Part shown: in pieces, positions 21,072 to 30,310 of the stretch
How positions within the stretch are numbered: position 1 is the stretch's first letter
How the letters are laid out: each line of letters starts with the position of its first letter
Source: Paludibacteraceae bacterium
GTDB lineage: Bacteria > Bacteroidota > Bacteroidia > Bacteroidales > Paludibacteraceae
Reading direction: 5' to 3'
NCBI GenBank assembly: GCA_017456885.1
Contig: JAFTIM010000015.1
Coordinates: 124,001 to 188,000 of the forward strand
DNA: 64,000 bases
Program-made: the position numbers and the translations under genes
Notes under the pieces: generated by a model
The model's input: only the letters and a program-made list of their open reading frames with translations
Database searches by the model: none
What the model was told of the DNA's origin: nothing

Positions 21072-21099
21072 AAGGAAGTTACTTTTTTGTAACTTCCTT
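21072..21099 (-). terminator. Terminator of susC-susD
   Basis: An 11-bp perfect stem (AAGGAAGTTAC at 21072-21082 with 21089-21099) and a 6-nt loop. On the minus strand it is followed by CTTTTTTATG-like T-rich sequence. It lies 22 bp past the susD stop and just before the ahcY promoter. Confidence 0.85.
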
Positions 21100-21120
21100 T
21101 CCTTATTCTTCAAAATTTTA

Positions 21121-22923
21121 TTATAAGTTATTTTTAGGTATTACTAATCCGTCAGGACCTTTTGTCCAACTTGCAGATATATCCCACCACAAAGGATTTC
21201 CACCTTCGTTAATACCTCCTTCACATTTAGGTAATGTGTATGTATTGTAGTTTTCCAAATCCTCAGACAATGTAGGAGCCTCATCATGCGGAATACGACG
21301 AAGTTGTATTTCATCATCGACACGACCTACTGTCCAAAGATTAATTTTAACAGGGAACATTCTCGGGTACCCTGTACGACGGAAATTCGTCCATGCTTCC
21401 AATCCCATAGGGAAATTGGCAATCCATTTCTGAGTAATTATTTTTTCCAATTTCAACTCATTATCGTCAGAATCTTCCCATTTAACACCGACATTCACAC
21501 GTCCCTCAATGTTATTATCTTGGTCAAAATAATCTACATAATTCACTTTATTCACCGAAGTTTTCTCTTTATAAGAGAAGTATTGTCCCACCTCTCCTAT
21601 ATCCGAAAATCCACGACGAATACCTGCTTCATAGAATTCTTGAGCTGTTCCTCCCATGTTCCATCCGCGTAAGGCTCCTTCCGCACGACAGAATAACACT
21701 TCAGCAACCTTTATCCAAGGGAAAGACATTTTTGAAGCAACTGTTTCCAATGAAAGAGAGGAATATGCCAAATAAGGATTTTCTTTGGTTGAAGAACGCG
21801 TTCTTAACATCACACCCTGACGGATACCTACATATTGTGTACCTTTAGGTGCCGCAATAGCATTCGTACGTCTATCATAAATATGGTCTTGCATAGAGGG
21901 AGTTCCTCCTAAACCATTTTTTAGGAAATAATGCTGTAACAAAGGATGGTCATAGCGTTTCAGAATATTTTCCAAGGTTGCCCCCAAACGGATATCGTTC
22001 CACGAATTGGCAATCACAAACAAGGGATGGTTCTGTCCTTGTTCTCCTGTAGGATAAATTTGAAGGTTTTCTTCAGCACTAAAGGCTATATCGGCATCAT
22101 CTTCCTCCAACACACCTATTTCATGATTAACTACTCGTTCAGCAATCTCACGAGCCTTGTCAGGTTTTACGTTCGACATTGTAATAGCCATACGCAATTG
22201 TATCGAATTGGCAAATTTTATCCAACGTTGCCATTCCCAATTACAAGGAGAACCTTTTTCTTTTCCTTCTACTTTCATCAATTGAGAAACCGAAGGTTGA
22301 TATTTCATCAAAGTATCAACAGCCGATTGCAAATCTGCAAAAATAGAATCATAAGTCTCTTCGCTGGAAGAATAATATATCGGATATTTCTCTTTCAGCA
22401 CCTTCATATCATGATAAGCGACCGGTCCCATAGCATCTGTCATACACTGCATACTATAAGCATATAGTATTTTACCGATAGCTGCCAAATCGGAACGTCC
22501 GAATGAAGTGCCATAAAGAATTGCAGGTACTACCACTGCATACAACTTTGTGGACTCTCCACCTATACCACGTATAAAAGGATTGTTCGGATAATAGTAT
22601 GTCGTCGGCTGACGCCCATCGTAGTTATGAGTTTGCGAAAAATAGCCTGCGAACACATCTATTGTCAAACTTCTTTGATACTGATATTTATGCATGCGAA
22701 TATCTACCAAATAACTCATAGCAGTCTGCAATTGTCCTTCCATAGAGGCTTCAGTAACGTCCGCCAATGCGATATTCGAACCATATCCACTTTTATCGGT
22801 TCCGTCATTCACACCATTATTAGCATTCGGGTCTCCCCAATTAACATCCTCACATGCAATGAGAACAGGCACTAAGCATAAAATTGCTAATAAACTTTTG
22901 ACTTTATTTATCATTGTTTTCAT
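21121..22923 (-). CDS. SusD/RagB-family outer-membrane lipoprotein
   Basis: The surface substrate-binding lid of a SusC/SusD importer. The N-terminus is a lipoprotein signal (LLAILCLVPVLIAC) with lipidation expected at C24, followed by EDVNWGD. The body is helix-rich with TPR-like segments, and the C-terminal part carries RAEGALRGW, usual in these proteins. At 600 residues it is somewhat longer than many SusD proteins. It starts 25 bp after the susC stop. No glycosidase, protease or regulator lies beside the pair, so the substrate cannot be inferred. Confidence 0.92.
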   Translation of the reverse strand: MKTMINKVKSLLAILCLVPVLIACEDVNWGDPNANNGVNDGTDKSGYGSNIALADVTEASMEGQLQTAMSYLVDIRMHKYQYQRSLTIDVFAGYFSQTHNYDGRQPTTYYYPNNPFIRGIGGESTKLYAVVVPAILYGTSFGRSDLAAIGKILYAYSMQCMTDAMGPVAYHDMKVLKEKYPIYYSSSEETYDSIFADLQSAVDTLMKYQPSVSQLMKVEGKEKGSPCNWEWQRWIKFANSIQLRMAITMSNVKPDKAREIAERVVNHEIGVLEEDDADIAFSAEENLQIYPTGEQGQNHPLFVIANSWNDIRLGATLENILKRYDHPLLQHYFLKNGLGGTPSMQDHIYDRRTNAIAAPKGTQYVGIRQGVMLRTRSSTKENPYLAYSSLSLETVASKMSFPWIKVAEVLFCRAEGALRGWNMGGTAQEFYEAGIRRGFSDIGEVGQYFSYKEKTSVNKVNYVDYFDQDNNIEGRVNVGVKWEDSDDNELKLEKIITQKWIANFPMGLEAWTNFRRTGYPRMFPVKINLWTVGRVDDEIQLRRIPHDEAPTLSEDLENYNTYTLPKCEGGINEGGNPLWWDISASWTKGPDGLVIPKNNL

Positions 22924-22947
22924 ATCCTAAAAACTTTTTATAATTGT

Positions 22948-25900
22948 TTAGAATGTTACTTTAATATTTAAACCATAACTTCTGGTAGTAGGGAATGCAA
23001 AAGCATCAATACCTCCTGCACCATTGGCAGTAGAAGATGATATATCAGGATCAACCGGAGCTGCCTTATACAAGAAGCACAAGTTTCGTGCCACAAAGGA
23101 CAAAGACAGATTCTTCGAATTTCCTAACAAGTTTCTAAAGGTATAACCTACCGACAACTCTCTTAAACGCAAGTTGGAAGCATCATATACATATTTATCT
23201 GTTGGTGTTGTACCTATCGACTGATAGTACTTCTCAACGGTTACATATTGTCTGTCGGGCAATTGGATATAACCATCACGATCAACTCCTGTTGCTTCGG
23301 AAACGCCCCAGTAATCCAATTTTGCCTGAGTATAAGAAAGCACCTTACCACCTATTTTACCATCTAACAAGAAATAAAAGGAGAAATCCTTGTAAGTAAA
23401 TGTATTATTCCAACCATAGAAGAACGGAGACATTGAATTACCGGCATAATGGTCTATTGCAGACGCAACCAAAGAGGTTGTATTTATCACACCATTGTCA
23501 TCTCTATTCCAAGTACGAGTATAAAGGTCGCCATAAGCAGCTCCCGGTTTAAATTTAATCAAGAAACCAGCCATATCCCAACCCATTGTATACTCTTTCC
23601 CATCGTCATAAGTAGAAAGAATTTTATTGGCATTATAAGAGAAGTTCAAACCTGTTTTCCAAGAAAAATCTTTTGTAATGTTCCAATTGTAATTAGCGGT
23701 AAACTCAACACCTGTGTTACGTATCTTTCCCGAATTGACAGGACGACTGATTCCCGCTTGAGTAGATGTTGACAAATATTGATTAGCCAAAACACTGTAA
23801 TAATATGTAACATCAAAGTCAAATGCGTTATTAAACAACGCCATATCGTAACCAATCTCAAACGAACGTGTCGTTTCCGGTTGTGGGTCTTCAAACTCCA
23901 TGGAAGCACCGCTATAAGTTCCTGTAACAGGATTGTATGTATAAGAACCATATAGAGAATTTGGTATTGAGTTACCTACTTCCGAATAAGAAGCCCTTAA
24001 CTTCATTACATTTATTTTCTTATTTTTAATATTAAACAAATCTTTCAACAAGAAGTTTGCTCCTACAGAATAGTATCCGAATGAAGTTTTTGCAGGCTTT
24101 GTTTTAACCTTTCCATCTTTACCTACTTTCGGATTTCCATCTTTATCTTTTATGGTTACTACACTATTTTTAAATTGTTGGAAAGCCTTTGACCAATCGT
24201 GACGATAACTTGCATCGATGTATGCTTTATCCCAAAGACCAATCTGAACGGAAGCGAAAGCACCTGCATTCCAATTATCACTCCAAGTTTCAGAAGCGCT
24301 ATACCCAGCATCATAGTGTCCGTCATAACGTGTACCGGAACGCCAGTAGTCCCAATTATCAAATGCAAAATAGTTAACCAAACCGGCAGTATCAGCTCCT
24401 CCTGAAATAGAGTATCCATTATAGTTTATTTTATTATAACTACCACCGACCGTAGCATTCACATCAATAATATCGGCAAACTTTCTGTTGAATGTAATAA
24501 TAAAGTCAGTAAACAATTCCACATTTTTCCCCTGTCCAATGTAATAAGAAGAGGTATTCACTTGTTTAAACATTGCCGTAGCATAACGTCCCGACTCATC
24601 TTTCGTATCGGTTTGGTCGCGGCTAAAACGAACTTGAGCATTCAATCCATCTATAATCTTCACATTAGCCGATCCATTCAATATCAAACGATTAGTCGTA
24701 CGATAAGCAAATGTCTTATTCAACAACCAATAAGGGTTATTATAGTTTTCATCACTCCAAGCCCAGTTTTGAATATCTTGTCCTAACAATCGAGAATAAA
24801 AAGAACTTCCGATTGTAGCATCAGCAACAGTTGTTGCTACACGCTTATAGTTTGCTCTAAAATAGCGCATATCAACATCTCTACCAACTTTATAAATAGC
24901 ATACAAGGGATTAAAACCTTCTCCTGAATTTGGGACATTTTCAACCTTTTGATTGATATAGTTAGCAGAAAGGTCTATTTTCAAATATTTATTGAATAAT
25001 ATAAAATTCTGTTTGAAGAACAAGTTATGACGAGAGAATGTATTCTTTTCCTGAATACCATTCGCAGTGGTATTTCCATAAGAGAAATAAGATTGGGCAT
25101 TTTCAGAACCACCATTTATAGAAATGGTATTATTAAAGTTGTTTCCCACTCTAAAATAATCTCCAATGTTATCACGTGGAGTTGTTGTAAAGTAAGGCAT
25201 ATAAGCAGAATACAACTGTTTCTCAGCAGCAGTATAGTCTGCTAATTTCTTTTTATTCCAATTTAACGATGTAACTTGATAACCGGTAGAAGAGTTTCCC
25301 AAAACAGAACCTCCATAAGTACTTTGCAGTTTAGGCAAACAAAGAGGAGTTTCAAACGTAGTATTACTTGAAATATCAACACGAACAGAACCCTCACGAC
25401 CTTTCTTTGTTGTAATAAGCACAACACCATTATTAGCCTTACTACCATAAAGTGCCGCCGCATTAGCACCTTTCAACACTGTTACATTAGCAATATCATC
25501 AGAGTTGATGTTTGACAAAGGGTCACCGCCATCACGTCCACCACTATAAACCATATCTCCCACGCCTACCTGACCGGAAGCACCGTTTGACATAGGAATA
25601 CCGTCTATTACAATCAAAGCATCGTTGTTTCCTAAAAGTGAAGTTTGACCACGCAATGTAATTTTGGAAGAACCACCACCGGCACCTGATGAGTTTGGCG
25701 TAATAACCAAACCTGCCATTTTACCTTGAAGCGAAGTTGCCAAGTGAGAGTCTTTTGCACGTGTCAGTTCGGCACCGGAAACAGATTGAGTCGCATAAGT
25801 CAGTGATTTAGCTTTCTTCTCAATACCCATAGCCGTAACAACGACCTCTTCCAACACCTCATTGTCAGGTTCCATCTTGATTCGGAATGCGGTATTTTTA

Positions 25901-26202
25901 CCAACCGTCATTTCTTGATCTTGATAACCGAGATAAGAGAAAACAAGAACGTCTTTCGGACCTGATACTGTAAGTTCAAAATTTCCATCAAAGTCAGTTA
26001 CTGTTCCTACCGTTGTTCCTTTTATTTGAACATTAGCTCCGATAAGAGGCTCGTTAAACTCATCAACGATCACACCCCCGACTTTTTGAGCACTCGCATA
26101 AGAGATGCTTCCCAAAAGAGAAACTACCAAAAACATTCTTATGTTTAAGAACGTTTTCTTTACGAAAGCTCTACTTTTCAAACACGTTTTTACTCTTTTC
26201 AT
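22948..26202 (-). CDS. SusC/RagA-family TonB-dependent outer-membrane transporter
   Basis: A 1084-residue TonB-dependent barrel that imports the ligand held by the SusD partner. A signal peptide ends SYASA-Q. Residues about 40-120 are a CarboxypepD_reg-like domain (GGVIVDEFNEPLIGANVQIKG and FDGNFEL). Next come a TonB-box-like region (EEVVVTAMGIEKKAKSL) and the plug (GQTSLLGNNDALIVIDGIPM, NVTVLKGANAAALYGSKANNG). The rest is a 22-strand-type barrel ending RSYGLNIKVTF, with a terminal Phe. The 187 bp upstream are very A/T rich and hold a near-consensus TATCTTTA at 26323-26330; no sigma/anti-sigma genes are adjacent. Confidence 0.96.
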   Translation of the reverse strand: MKRVKTCLKSRAFVKKTFLNIRMFLVVSLLGSISYASAQKVGGVIVDEFNEPLIGANVQIKGTTVGTVTDFDGNFELTVSGPKDVLVFSYLGYQDQEMTVGKNTAFRIKMEPDNEVLEEVVVTAMGIEKKAKSLTYATQSVSGAELTRAKDSHLATSLQGKMAGLVITPNSSGAGGGSSKITLRGQTSLLGNNDALIVIDGIPMSNGASGQVGVGDMVYSGGRDGGDPLSNINSDDIANVTVLKGANAAALYGSKANNGVVLITTKKGREGSVRVDISSNTTFETPLCLPKLQSTYGGSVLGNSSTGYQVTSLNWNKKKLADYTAAEKQLYSAYMPYFTTTPRDNIGDYFRVGNNFNNTISINGGSENAQSYFSYGNTTANGIQEKNTFSRHNLFFKQNFILFNKYLKIDLSANYINQKVENVPNSGEGFNPLYAIYKVGRDVDMRYFRANYKRVATTVADATIGSSFYSRLLGQDIQNWAWSDENYNNPYWLLNKTFAYRTTNRLILNGSANVKIIDGLNAQVRFSRDQTDTKDESGRYATAMFKQVNTSSYYIGQGKNVELFTDFIITFNRKFADIIDVNATVGGSYNKINYNGYSISGGADTAGLVNYFAFDNWDYWRSGTRYDGHYDAGYSASETWSDNWNAGAFASVQIGLWDKAYIDASYRHDWSKAFQQFKNSVVTIKDKDGNPKVGKDGKVKTKPAKTSFGYYSVGANFLLKDLFNIKNKKINVMKLRASYSEVGNSIPNSLYGSYTYNPVTGTYSGASMEFEDPQPETTRSFEIGYDMALFNNAFDFDVTYYYSVLANQYLSTSTQAGISRPVNSGKIRNTGVEFTANYNWNITKDFSWKTGLNFSYNANKILSTYDDGKEYTMGWDMAGFLIKFKPGAAYGDLYTRTWNRDDNGVINTTSLVASAIDHYAGNSMSPFFYGWNNTFTYKDFSFYFLLDGKIGGKVLSYTQAKLDYWGVSEATGVDRDGYIQLPDRQYVTVEKYYQSIGTTPTDKYVYDASNLRLRELSVGYTFRNLLGNSKNLSLSFVARNLCFLYKAAPVDPDISSSTANGAGGIDAFAFPTTRSYGLNIKVTF

Positions 26203-26389
26203 AAAAATTAAAAAAAATATTCAACATTTATAAAATAACAACCTATTGATTCATAAAAAGATACATCGTTATCCCTCAAAAATCGGGAATTAGAAGTATG
26301 TACTCTTACATCAATTTTGCGGTAAAGATAATTGTTTTTTTTATCTTTTTAATAAATAAAAATCTTTTTTTATTTTTTTTGACAACCTA

Positions 26390-27013
26390 TCAAGACAGCA
26401 AGGTATAAAATACTCCTACCAAGGACAATATTATAATTAAGGTTCCCGCAATCTTGTTTACCAACCACAACCCTCTTATATTGATTTTCTTTCGGAAAAT
26501 ATCAACCACCGAATTCAGAATAAGCCACCAAGAAAATGCACCTAATAATATGGAAAAAAGCCCGATAATGATATATTCAAATGAATCATGCGGAGCAAAA
26601 AACGAGAAACGTGCAAAAAAACCTATGAAAAGAAACAATATCAACGGATTTGTAACACACAAAGCAAATGCTGAAATATAGGCGTTGAAATAACTACTTT
26701 TCCCCTTTTTCTGTATAGATAGTTGCCTGACAGGATTACTTTTGAATATATAGACTCCAAAAAGTAGTACAACCAAACTCGCTATCAACTGGATAATCAA
26801 CTTATATTCTTCTATAAAAGACTCGACAAAACTTAAACAGAAAGCGGCAATCAGTGCATAAAGAAGATCGGAAGTTGTAGCACCCAACCCCGATACGATG
26901 CCATACCATTTCCCCTTATTAAGAGTTCGTTGGATACACAACACGCCTATTGGACCTACAGGGACAGAAACCAATAAACCTATAAATATTCCTTTTAATA
27001 TATAATCCAACAT
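26390..27013 (-). CDS. LysE/RhtB-family amino-acid exporter
   Basis: An inner-membrane protein of 207 residues with about six hydrophobic segments. The family's N-terminal pattern is clear: GIFIGLLVSVPVGPIGVLCIQRTLNKG, then GLGATTSDLLYALIAAF. The middle holds FALCVTNPLILFLFIGFF. The substrate is probably an amino acid or similar metabolite but cannot be told from sequence. ATG 27013 is chosen because its A is the last base of the miaA stop (TAATG), a usual coupling arrangement; the longer frame from 27040 would overlap miaA. Confidence 0.85.
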   Translation of the reverse strand: MLDYILKGIFIGLLVSVPVGPIGVLCIQRTLNKGKWYGIVSGLGATTSDLLYALIAAFCLSFVESFIEEYKLIIQLIASLVVLLFGVYIFKSNPVRQLSIQKKGKSSYFNAYISAFALCVTNPLILFLFIGFFARFSFFAPHDSFEYIIIGLFSILLGAFSWWLILNSVVDIFRKKINIRGLWLVNKIAGTLIIILSLVGVFYTLLS

Positions 27014-27933
27014 TACGATTTTAGCATTTGAGACAAGCACTTCTCCACTTTTGAATATTCAGACGGGTGAAACCACAAAATAGTTTTGTCTTTATTAAAC
27101 CACGCAATTTGTTTTTTTGCATAATTTCGGGTATTCTGTTTTATTTTTTCTATGGCAAAATTTTTTGTCCATTCACCATCAAAATATTTAAAAAACTCTT
27201 TATAACCAACGGTATCCAACGCATTTTCGCCCCTAAATGGGAATAAATTACGTGCTTCATCTTCCAATCCATTTGCTATCATTTCATCTACACGAGCATT
27301 AATCCGGTTATAAAGTTCCTCTCTTTCTCTGGTTAATCCTATTTTAATAATGCGAAAAGGACGTTCCTTTTTCGTTTGCTTATGAAAAGAAGAAAAAGGG
27401 CGTTTTGTCATCATGTATATTTCTAAAGCATGGATAATTCTTTTCGCATTTCGCAAATCCACTTTAGCATAATAAACGGGATCAACTAAACGCAATTGAT
27501 TTCTTAAAAATTCAAGACCATGTTTTTTATAAACATTTTGCATCTCTTCGCGCACAAGAGGGTCTATCGTTGGCAAATCGTCAATACCATTGCAAACAGC
27601 ATCAATATAAAGCATCGAACCTCCTACCAAAAAAATCACGTCATTTGTCAAAAACAGATTGGAAAGCAATGCCAATACATCTAATTCGTATTGTCCACAA
27701 CTATAAGTTTCTGTAATAGACTTATTAGCAATAAAATAATGTGCAACTCGTTGCAGTTGCACATCGGTAGGAGTTGCAGTCCCTATTTTCAGCTCTTTAT
27801 AAAACTGACGAGAATCAGCAGATACAATCGGTGATTTGAATTTTTCTGCGAGTTGCAAACTCAGTTCGGTTTTTCCAACTCCTGTTGCTCCCAACAAGAC
27901 GACCAACGTTTTCTCTTTCCGTGTATCATTCAT
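27013..27933 (-). CDS. miaA: tRNA dimethylallyltransferase
   Basis: Adds a dimethylallyl group to A37 of tRNAs that read codons starting with U. Residues near the N-terminus give the P-loop LLGATGVGKTELSLQLA, then SADSRQFYKELKIGTATP with the catalytic aspartate, HYFIANKS, GGSMLYIDAVCNGID and RNYAKKQIAWFNKD. The 306 residues are normal. It lies 8 bp after the pRiA4b-ORF3-like gene and overlaps the LysE-type gene by one base. Confidence 0.97.
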   Translation of the reverse strand: MNDTRKEKTLVVLLGATGVGKTELSLQLAEKFKSPIVSADSRQFYKELKIGTATPTDVQLQRVAHYFIANKSITETYSCGQYELDVLALLSNLFLTNDVIFLVGGSMLYIDAVCNGIDDLPTIDPLVREEMQNVYKKHGLEFLRNQLRLVDPVYYAKVDLRNAKRIIHALEIYMMTKRPFSSFHKQTKKERPFRIIKIGLTREREELYNRINARVDEMIANGLEDEARNLFPFRGENALDTVGYKEFFKYFDGEWTKNFAIEKIKQNTRNYAKKQIAWFNKDKTILWFHPSEYSKVEKCLSQMLKS

Positions 27934-27941
27934 TAGAGAAA

Positions 27942-28478
27942 TTAATAATTAGAGTCGTTAAAATCTATATTCTCAAAACCTTCGCCGTCTAATTCATCGT
28001 CATTAAAATCATCTTCACCATAAAAATCCAAATCAACAATATCCGACGCATTTGTCGAAAAATCGTCAGGTGTCTGCAATTGAACCGGAGGATTTCCTTT
28101 CGATAAAGAACATACCGGCTTTTCCTGATGAACACCTAATATAATCTCGCGCAATTCAATAAAAAAAGCTCTATCGGACACATTGTCAAACAGATACATC
28201 AAACGCTGCTTCTCTTCTGTAATCAAATCACGCAATTCGACCTTATCCATTACCAAATTGTCATATTCGGAACTCGAATCCATTTCAAACAACGTTATCT
28301 CCTGTTCCCGCTCCCATTGGTCTGAACATAAAAAGAATGACGTAACCTGATTTTTTTCATAACCGACAGAATCCAATATCGCATTATGAAAATCAAAGAA
28401 AGTTGCATCTGCATCAATCTTTATTTCTCTGAAAAAGTTATCCACCTCATCAGAAAATATAACAAATCTATATACCAT
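27942..28478 (-). CDS. pRiA4b ORF-3-like protein with acidic tail
   Basis: A protein of 178 residues. The first half has the pattern of the plasmid pRiA4b ORF-3 / IS1096 TnpR-like family: VYRFVIFSDEVDNFFREIKIDADATFFDFHNAIL followed by FFLCSDQWEREQEITLFEM. Despite the family name nothing mobile is nearby. The last 50 residues are very acidic and Asn/Asp-rich (DLDFYGEDDFNDDELDGEGF), suggesting a disordered, protein-binding tail. It lies directly after the dnaA terminators and 8 bp before miaA. The function is unknown. Confidence 0.75.
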   Translation of the reverse strand: MVYRFVIFSDEVDNFFREIKIDADATFFDFHNAILDSVGYEKNQVTSFFLCSDQWEREQEITLFEMDSSSEYDNLVMDKVELRDLITEEKQRLMYLFDNVSDRAFFIELREIILGVHQEKPVCSLSKGNPPVQLQTPDDFSTNASDIVDLDFYGEDDFNDDELDGEGFENIDFNDSNY

Positions 28479-28548
28479 GATTTTGTTTAATTAATTTTGA
28501 TTCAAAAATAATGTTTTAATACGAAACTATCAACGACAAAAAAAATAA

Positions 28549-28574
28549 AAGACTTTGCTTTGAGGCAATGTCTT
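28549..28574 (-). terminator. Second hairpin after dnaA
   Basis: A 10-bp stem (28549-28558 with 28565-28574, one mismatch) and 6-nt loop. On the minus strand it is followed by TTTATTTTTTTTG. It acts downstream of the first dnaA hairpin, giving tandem terminators. Confidence 0.65.
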
Positions 28575-28590
28575 CCATTTCATATAAAAA

Positions 28591-28609
28591 AAACGATATT
28601 TTATCGTTT
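28591..28609 (-). terminator. dnaA terminator overlapping its stop codon
   Basis: An 8-bp stem AAACGATA/TATCGTTT (28602-28609 with 28591-28598) around a 3-nt loop. The dnaA stop codon at 28601-28603 lies within it. The minus strand continues TTTTTTATATG. Confidence 0.75.
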
Positions 28610-30001
28610 CAGGATTCTTTCTATTTCTTCGACATGACTTCTAAAATCCTTATCCGTTTCCATTAAATCATTCACAACCGAACAAGAATGAAGTACCGTT
28701 GCGTGGTCTCTTCCTCCTATTACACGACCTATCTCCGACAACGATTTTTTTGTCATTTGCTTCGAAAGATACATTGCAATATGGCGAGCATTTGCTACAT
28801 CACGCACTCTTGATTTCGACGCAACAGAGTCCTCCGACACCGAAAAATAGCCACAAACCACCTCTTTAATTTTTTCTGGCGAGAGCTCCAAAGGCATTGT
28901 ATTTACTATTTTACCGACAACCTTAACAGCCAAATTCATGTCTATTTTTTCATCGGTAAACGTAGAATGCGCCAAAAGCGAGAGCAATACACCTTCCAAA
29001 TCACGCACATTGTCAACCACATTCTCGGCAATATAGTCAATCACGTCTTCAGGAATATCCAAGCCATCTTTATAAATCTTATTCTTTAGTATGGCTCTTC
29101 GCAAATTATAATCCGGCTTTTCAATCTCTGCGGTCAATCCCCATTTAAATCGTGTCAACAATCGTTCTTCCATCCCTTGCAATGCACTTGGAGCCTTATC
29201 TGAAGTCAATATCAGTTGCTTTCCAAGTTGATGTAAATGATTAAATATATGAAAAAACGTCTGCTGCGTTTTATCCTTTCCCGACAGAGTTTGTATATCG
29301 TCAATTATCAGCACATCTATGCTTTGATAAAAATTCAAAAAATCGTTCAGTTTATTAAACCGAACAGCATCAGTAAACTGAATGCAAAACAAATTGGCAG
29401 AAACATACAGCACTCGTTTTTCGGGATTCAGTTGTTTTGCCATCAAACCGATAGCTTGAGCAAGGTGCGTTTTCCCCACACCCGACTGTCCAAATACAAA
29501 CAAAGGATTAAATGGAGTACGACCGGGATCATTGGCAATACTCACTCCCGCAGTCCTCGCCAGCTTATTGCTACGACCCTCTATAAACGTATTAAAATTG
29601 TATATAGGATTGAGTTGAGGATCCAAATCCTGAGGGAAAGTATCATTTGACCATGGTAATGCCGGGGTCGAGGTTTTTAATACCGACCTTACGGGTTCTT
29701 CTTTTTCTTCTTGATTCGAAGGAATTATCGGCGTCAATGTCGAATTATCCGATTTATCGACCAATACATTATAAAGTAATTTTACAGGACGCCCCGCTTC
29801 TTTTTCAAGAGAGGCAGACAACAAACCCGCATATCGTTCTTCTATAAGTTCGTAAAAAAACATACTTGGGAGTTGCAACAATATCTCATTGTGCTCGTAT
29901 TTCAACGGCACAATGGGTGCAAACCACGTCGTATAAACAGCCTCCGGAACATTATCCCTTAGCACGACCAAACACCGATTCCACAACTCCTGACAATTCA
30001 T
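28601..30001 (-). CDS. dnaA: Chromosomal replication initiator DnaA
   Basis: The ATP-dependent initiator that melts oriC. Domain I (residues 1-90) starts NCQELWNRCLVVLRDNVPEAVYTTWF. A short linker follows, and the AAA+ domain carries Walker [16 protein letters not shown] and Walker B DVLIIDDIQ. Domain IV ends with the DNA-binding signature ARHIAMYLSKQMTKKSLSEIG and GGRDHATVLHSC. The 466 residues are the normal length. dnaN, gyrB and recF are not adjacent (recF is about 15 kb away), so this is not the classical dnaA-dnaN-recF cluster. Confidence 0.98.
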   Translation of the reverse strand: MNCQELWNRCLVVLRDNVPEAVYTTWFAPIVPLKYEHNEILLQLPSMFFYELIEERYAGLLSASLEKEAGRPVKLLYNVLVDKSDNSTLTPIIPSNQEEKEEPVRSVLKTSTPALPWSNDTFPQDLDPQLNPIYNFNTFIEGRSNKLARTAGVSIANDPGRTPFNPLFVFGQSGVGKTHLAQAIGLMAKQLNPEKRVLYVSANLFCIQFTDAVRFNKLNDFLNFYQSIDVLIIDDIQTLSGKDKTQQTFFHIFNHLHQLGKQLILTSDKAPSALQGMEERLLTRFKWGLTAEIEKPDYNLRRAILKNKIYKDGLDIPEDVIDYIAENVVDNVRDLEGVLLSLLAHSTFTDEKIDMNLAVKVVGKIVNTMPLELSPEKIKEVVCGYFSVSEDSVASKSRVRDVANARHIAMYLSKQMTKKSLSEIGRVIGGRDHATVLHSCSVVNDLMETDKDFRSHVEEIERILKR

Positions 30002-30032
30002 TTTTTAATTAAAGCCTTTTTTGATAGGGGAA

Positions 30033-30062
30033 CAAAATTACACCTTTTATCCATATCCCAAA
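30033..30062 (-). promoter_or_regulatory. Probable dnaA promoter
   Basis: On the minus strand a TTTG at 30062-30059 is followed after 18 bp by TAATTTTG at 30040-30033, close to the Bacteroidetes TTTG-N19/20-TAnnTTTG form. The dnaA ATG is 31 bp further on. Confidence 0.55.
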
Positions 30063-30264
30063 AACATTTTTTAACGTTTCGCCCAATATAAAACAATAAA
30101 CATTTCAGAAACAAAGTATTATACACAACCATTTTATTATCAAATTGTTACAAAAAGAGCTTTATAAACATAACACACTATTAAACAACGATTTAAGATA
30201 AATTGCATATTATTTCATTGTAAGAGCAAAACATTGAATCTCCCATTTTTAAGTAACTATACAT
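30063..30264. other. A/T-rich spacer with a single DnaA-box-like 9-mer
   Basis: This is the main part of the 309-bp gene-free stretch between dnaA and the MlaD-like gene. It is strongly A/T rich. It contains one TTATACACA (30119-30127), an exact match to the TTATNCACA DnaA box; a one-mismatch TTATCCATA lies just outside at 30047-30055. One or two boxes fit autoregulation of dnaA better than an origin, for which a cluster would be expected. No ORF, tRNA or repeat is visible. Confidence 0.4.
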
Positions 30265-30296
30265 AAAAAAGAGAGACTCAGAAAAGACTCTTTTTT
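30265..30296 (-). terminator. Terminator after the MlaD-like gene
   Basis: A 9-bp stem AAAAAAGAG/CTCTTTTTT (30265-30273 with 30288-30296), 14-nt loop, 14 bp past the stop at 30311. The minus strand ends in a T run. Confidence 0.6.
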
Positions 30297-30310
30297 AGAA
30301 CAATTATAAA

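Noticed and set aside
28438-28446. TTATCCACC, a near DnaA box
   Set aside because: It lies inside the coding sequence of the pRiA4b-ORF3-like gene, has one mismatch and no neighbours.
30002-30310. oriC next to dnaA
   Set aside because: Only one exact DnaA box, no 13-mer-type array seen, and no hint of a strand-composition switch.
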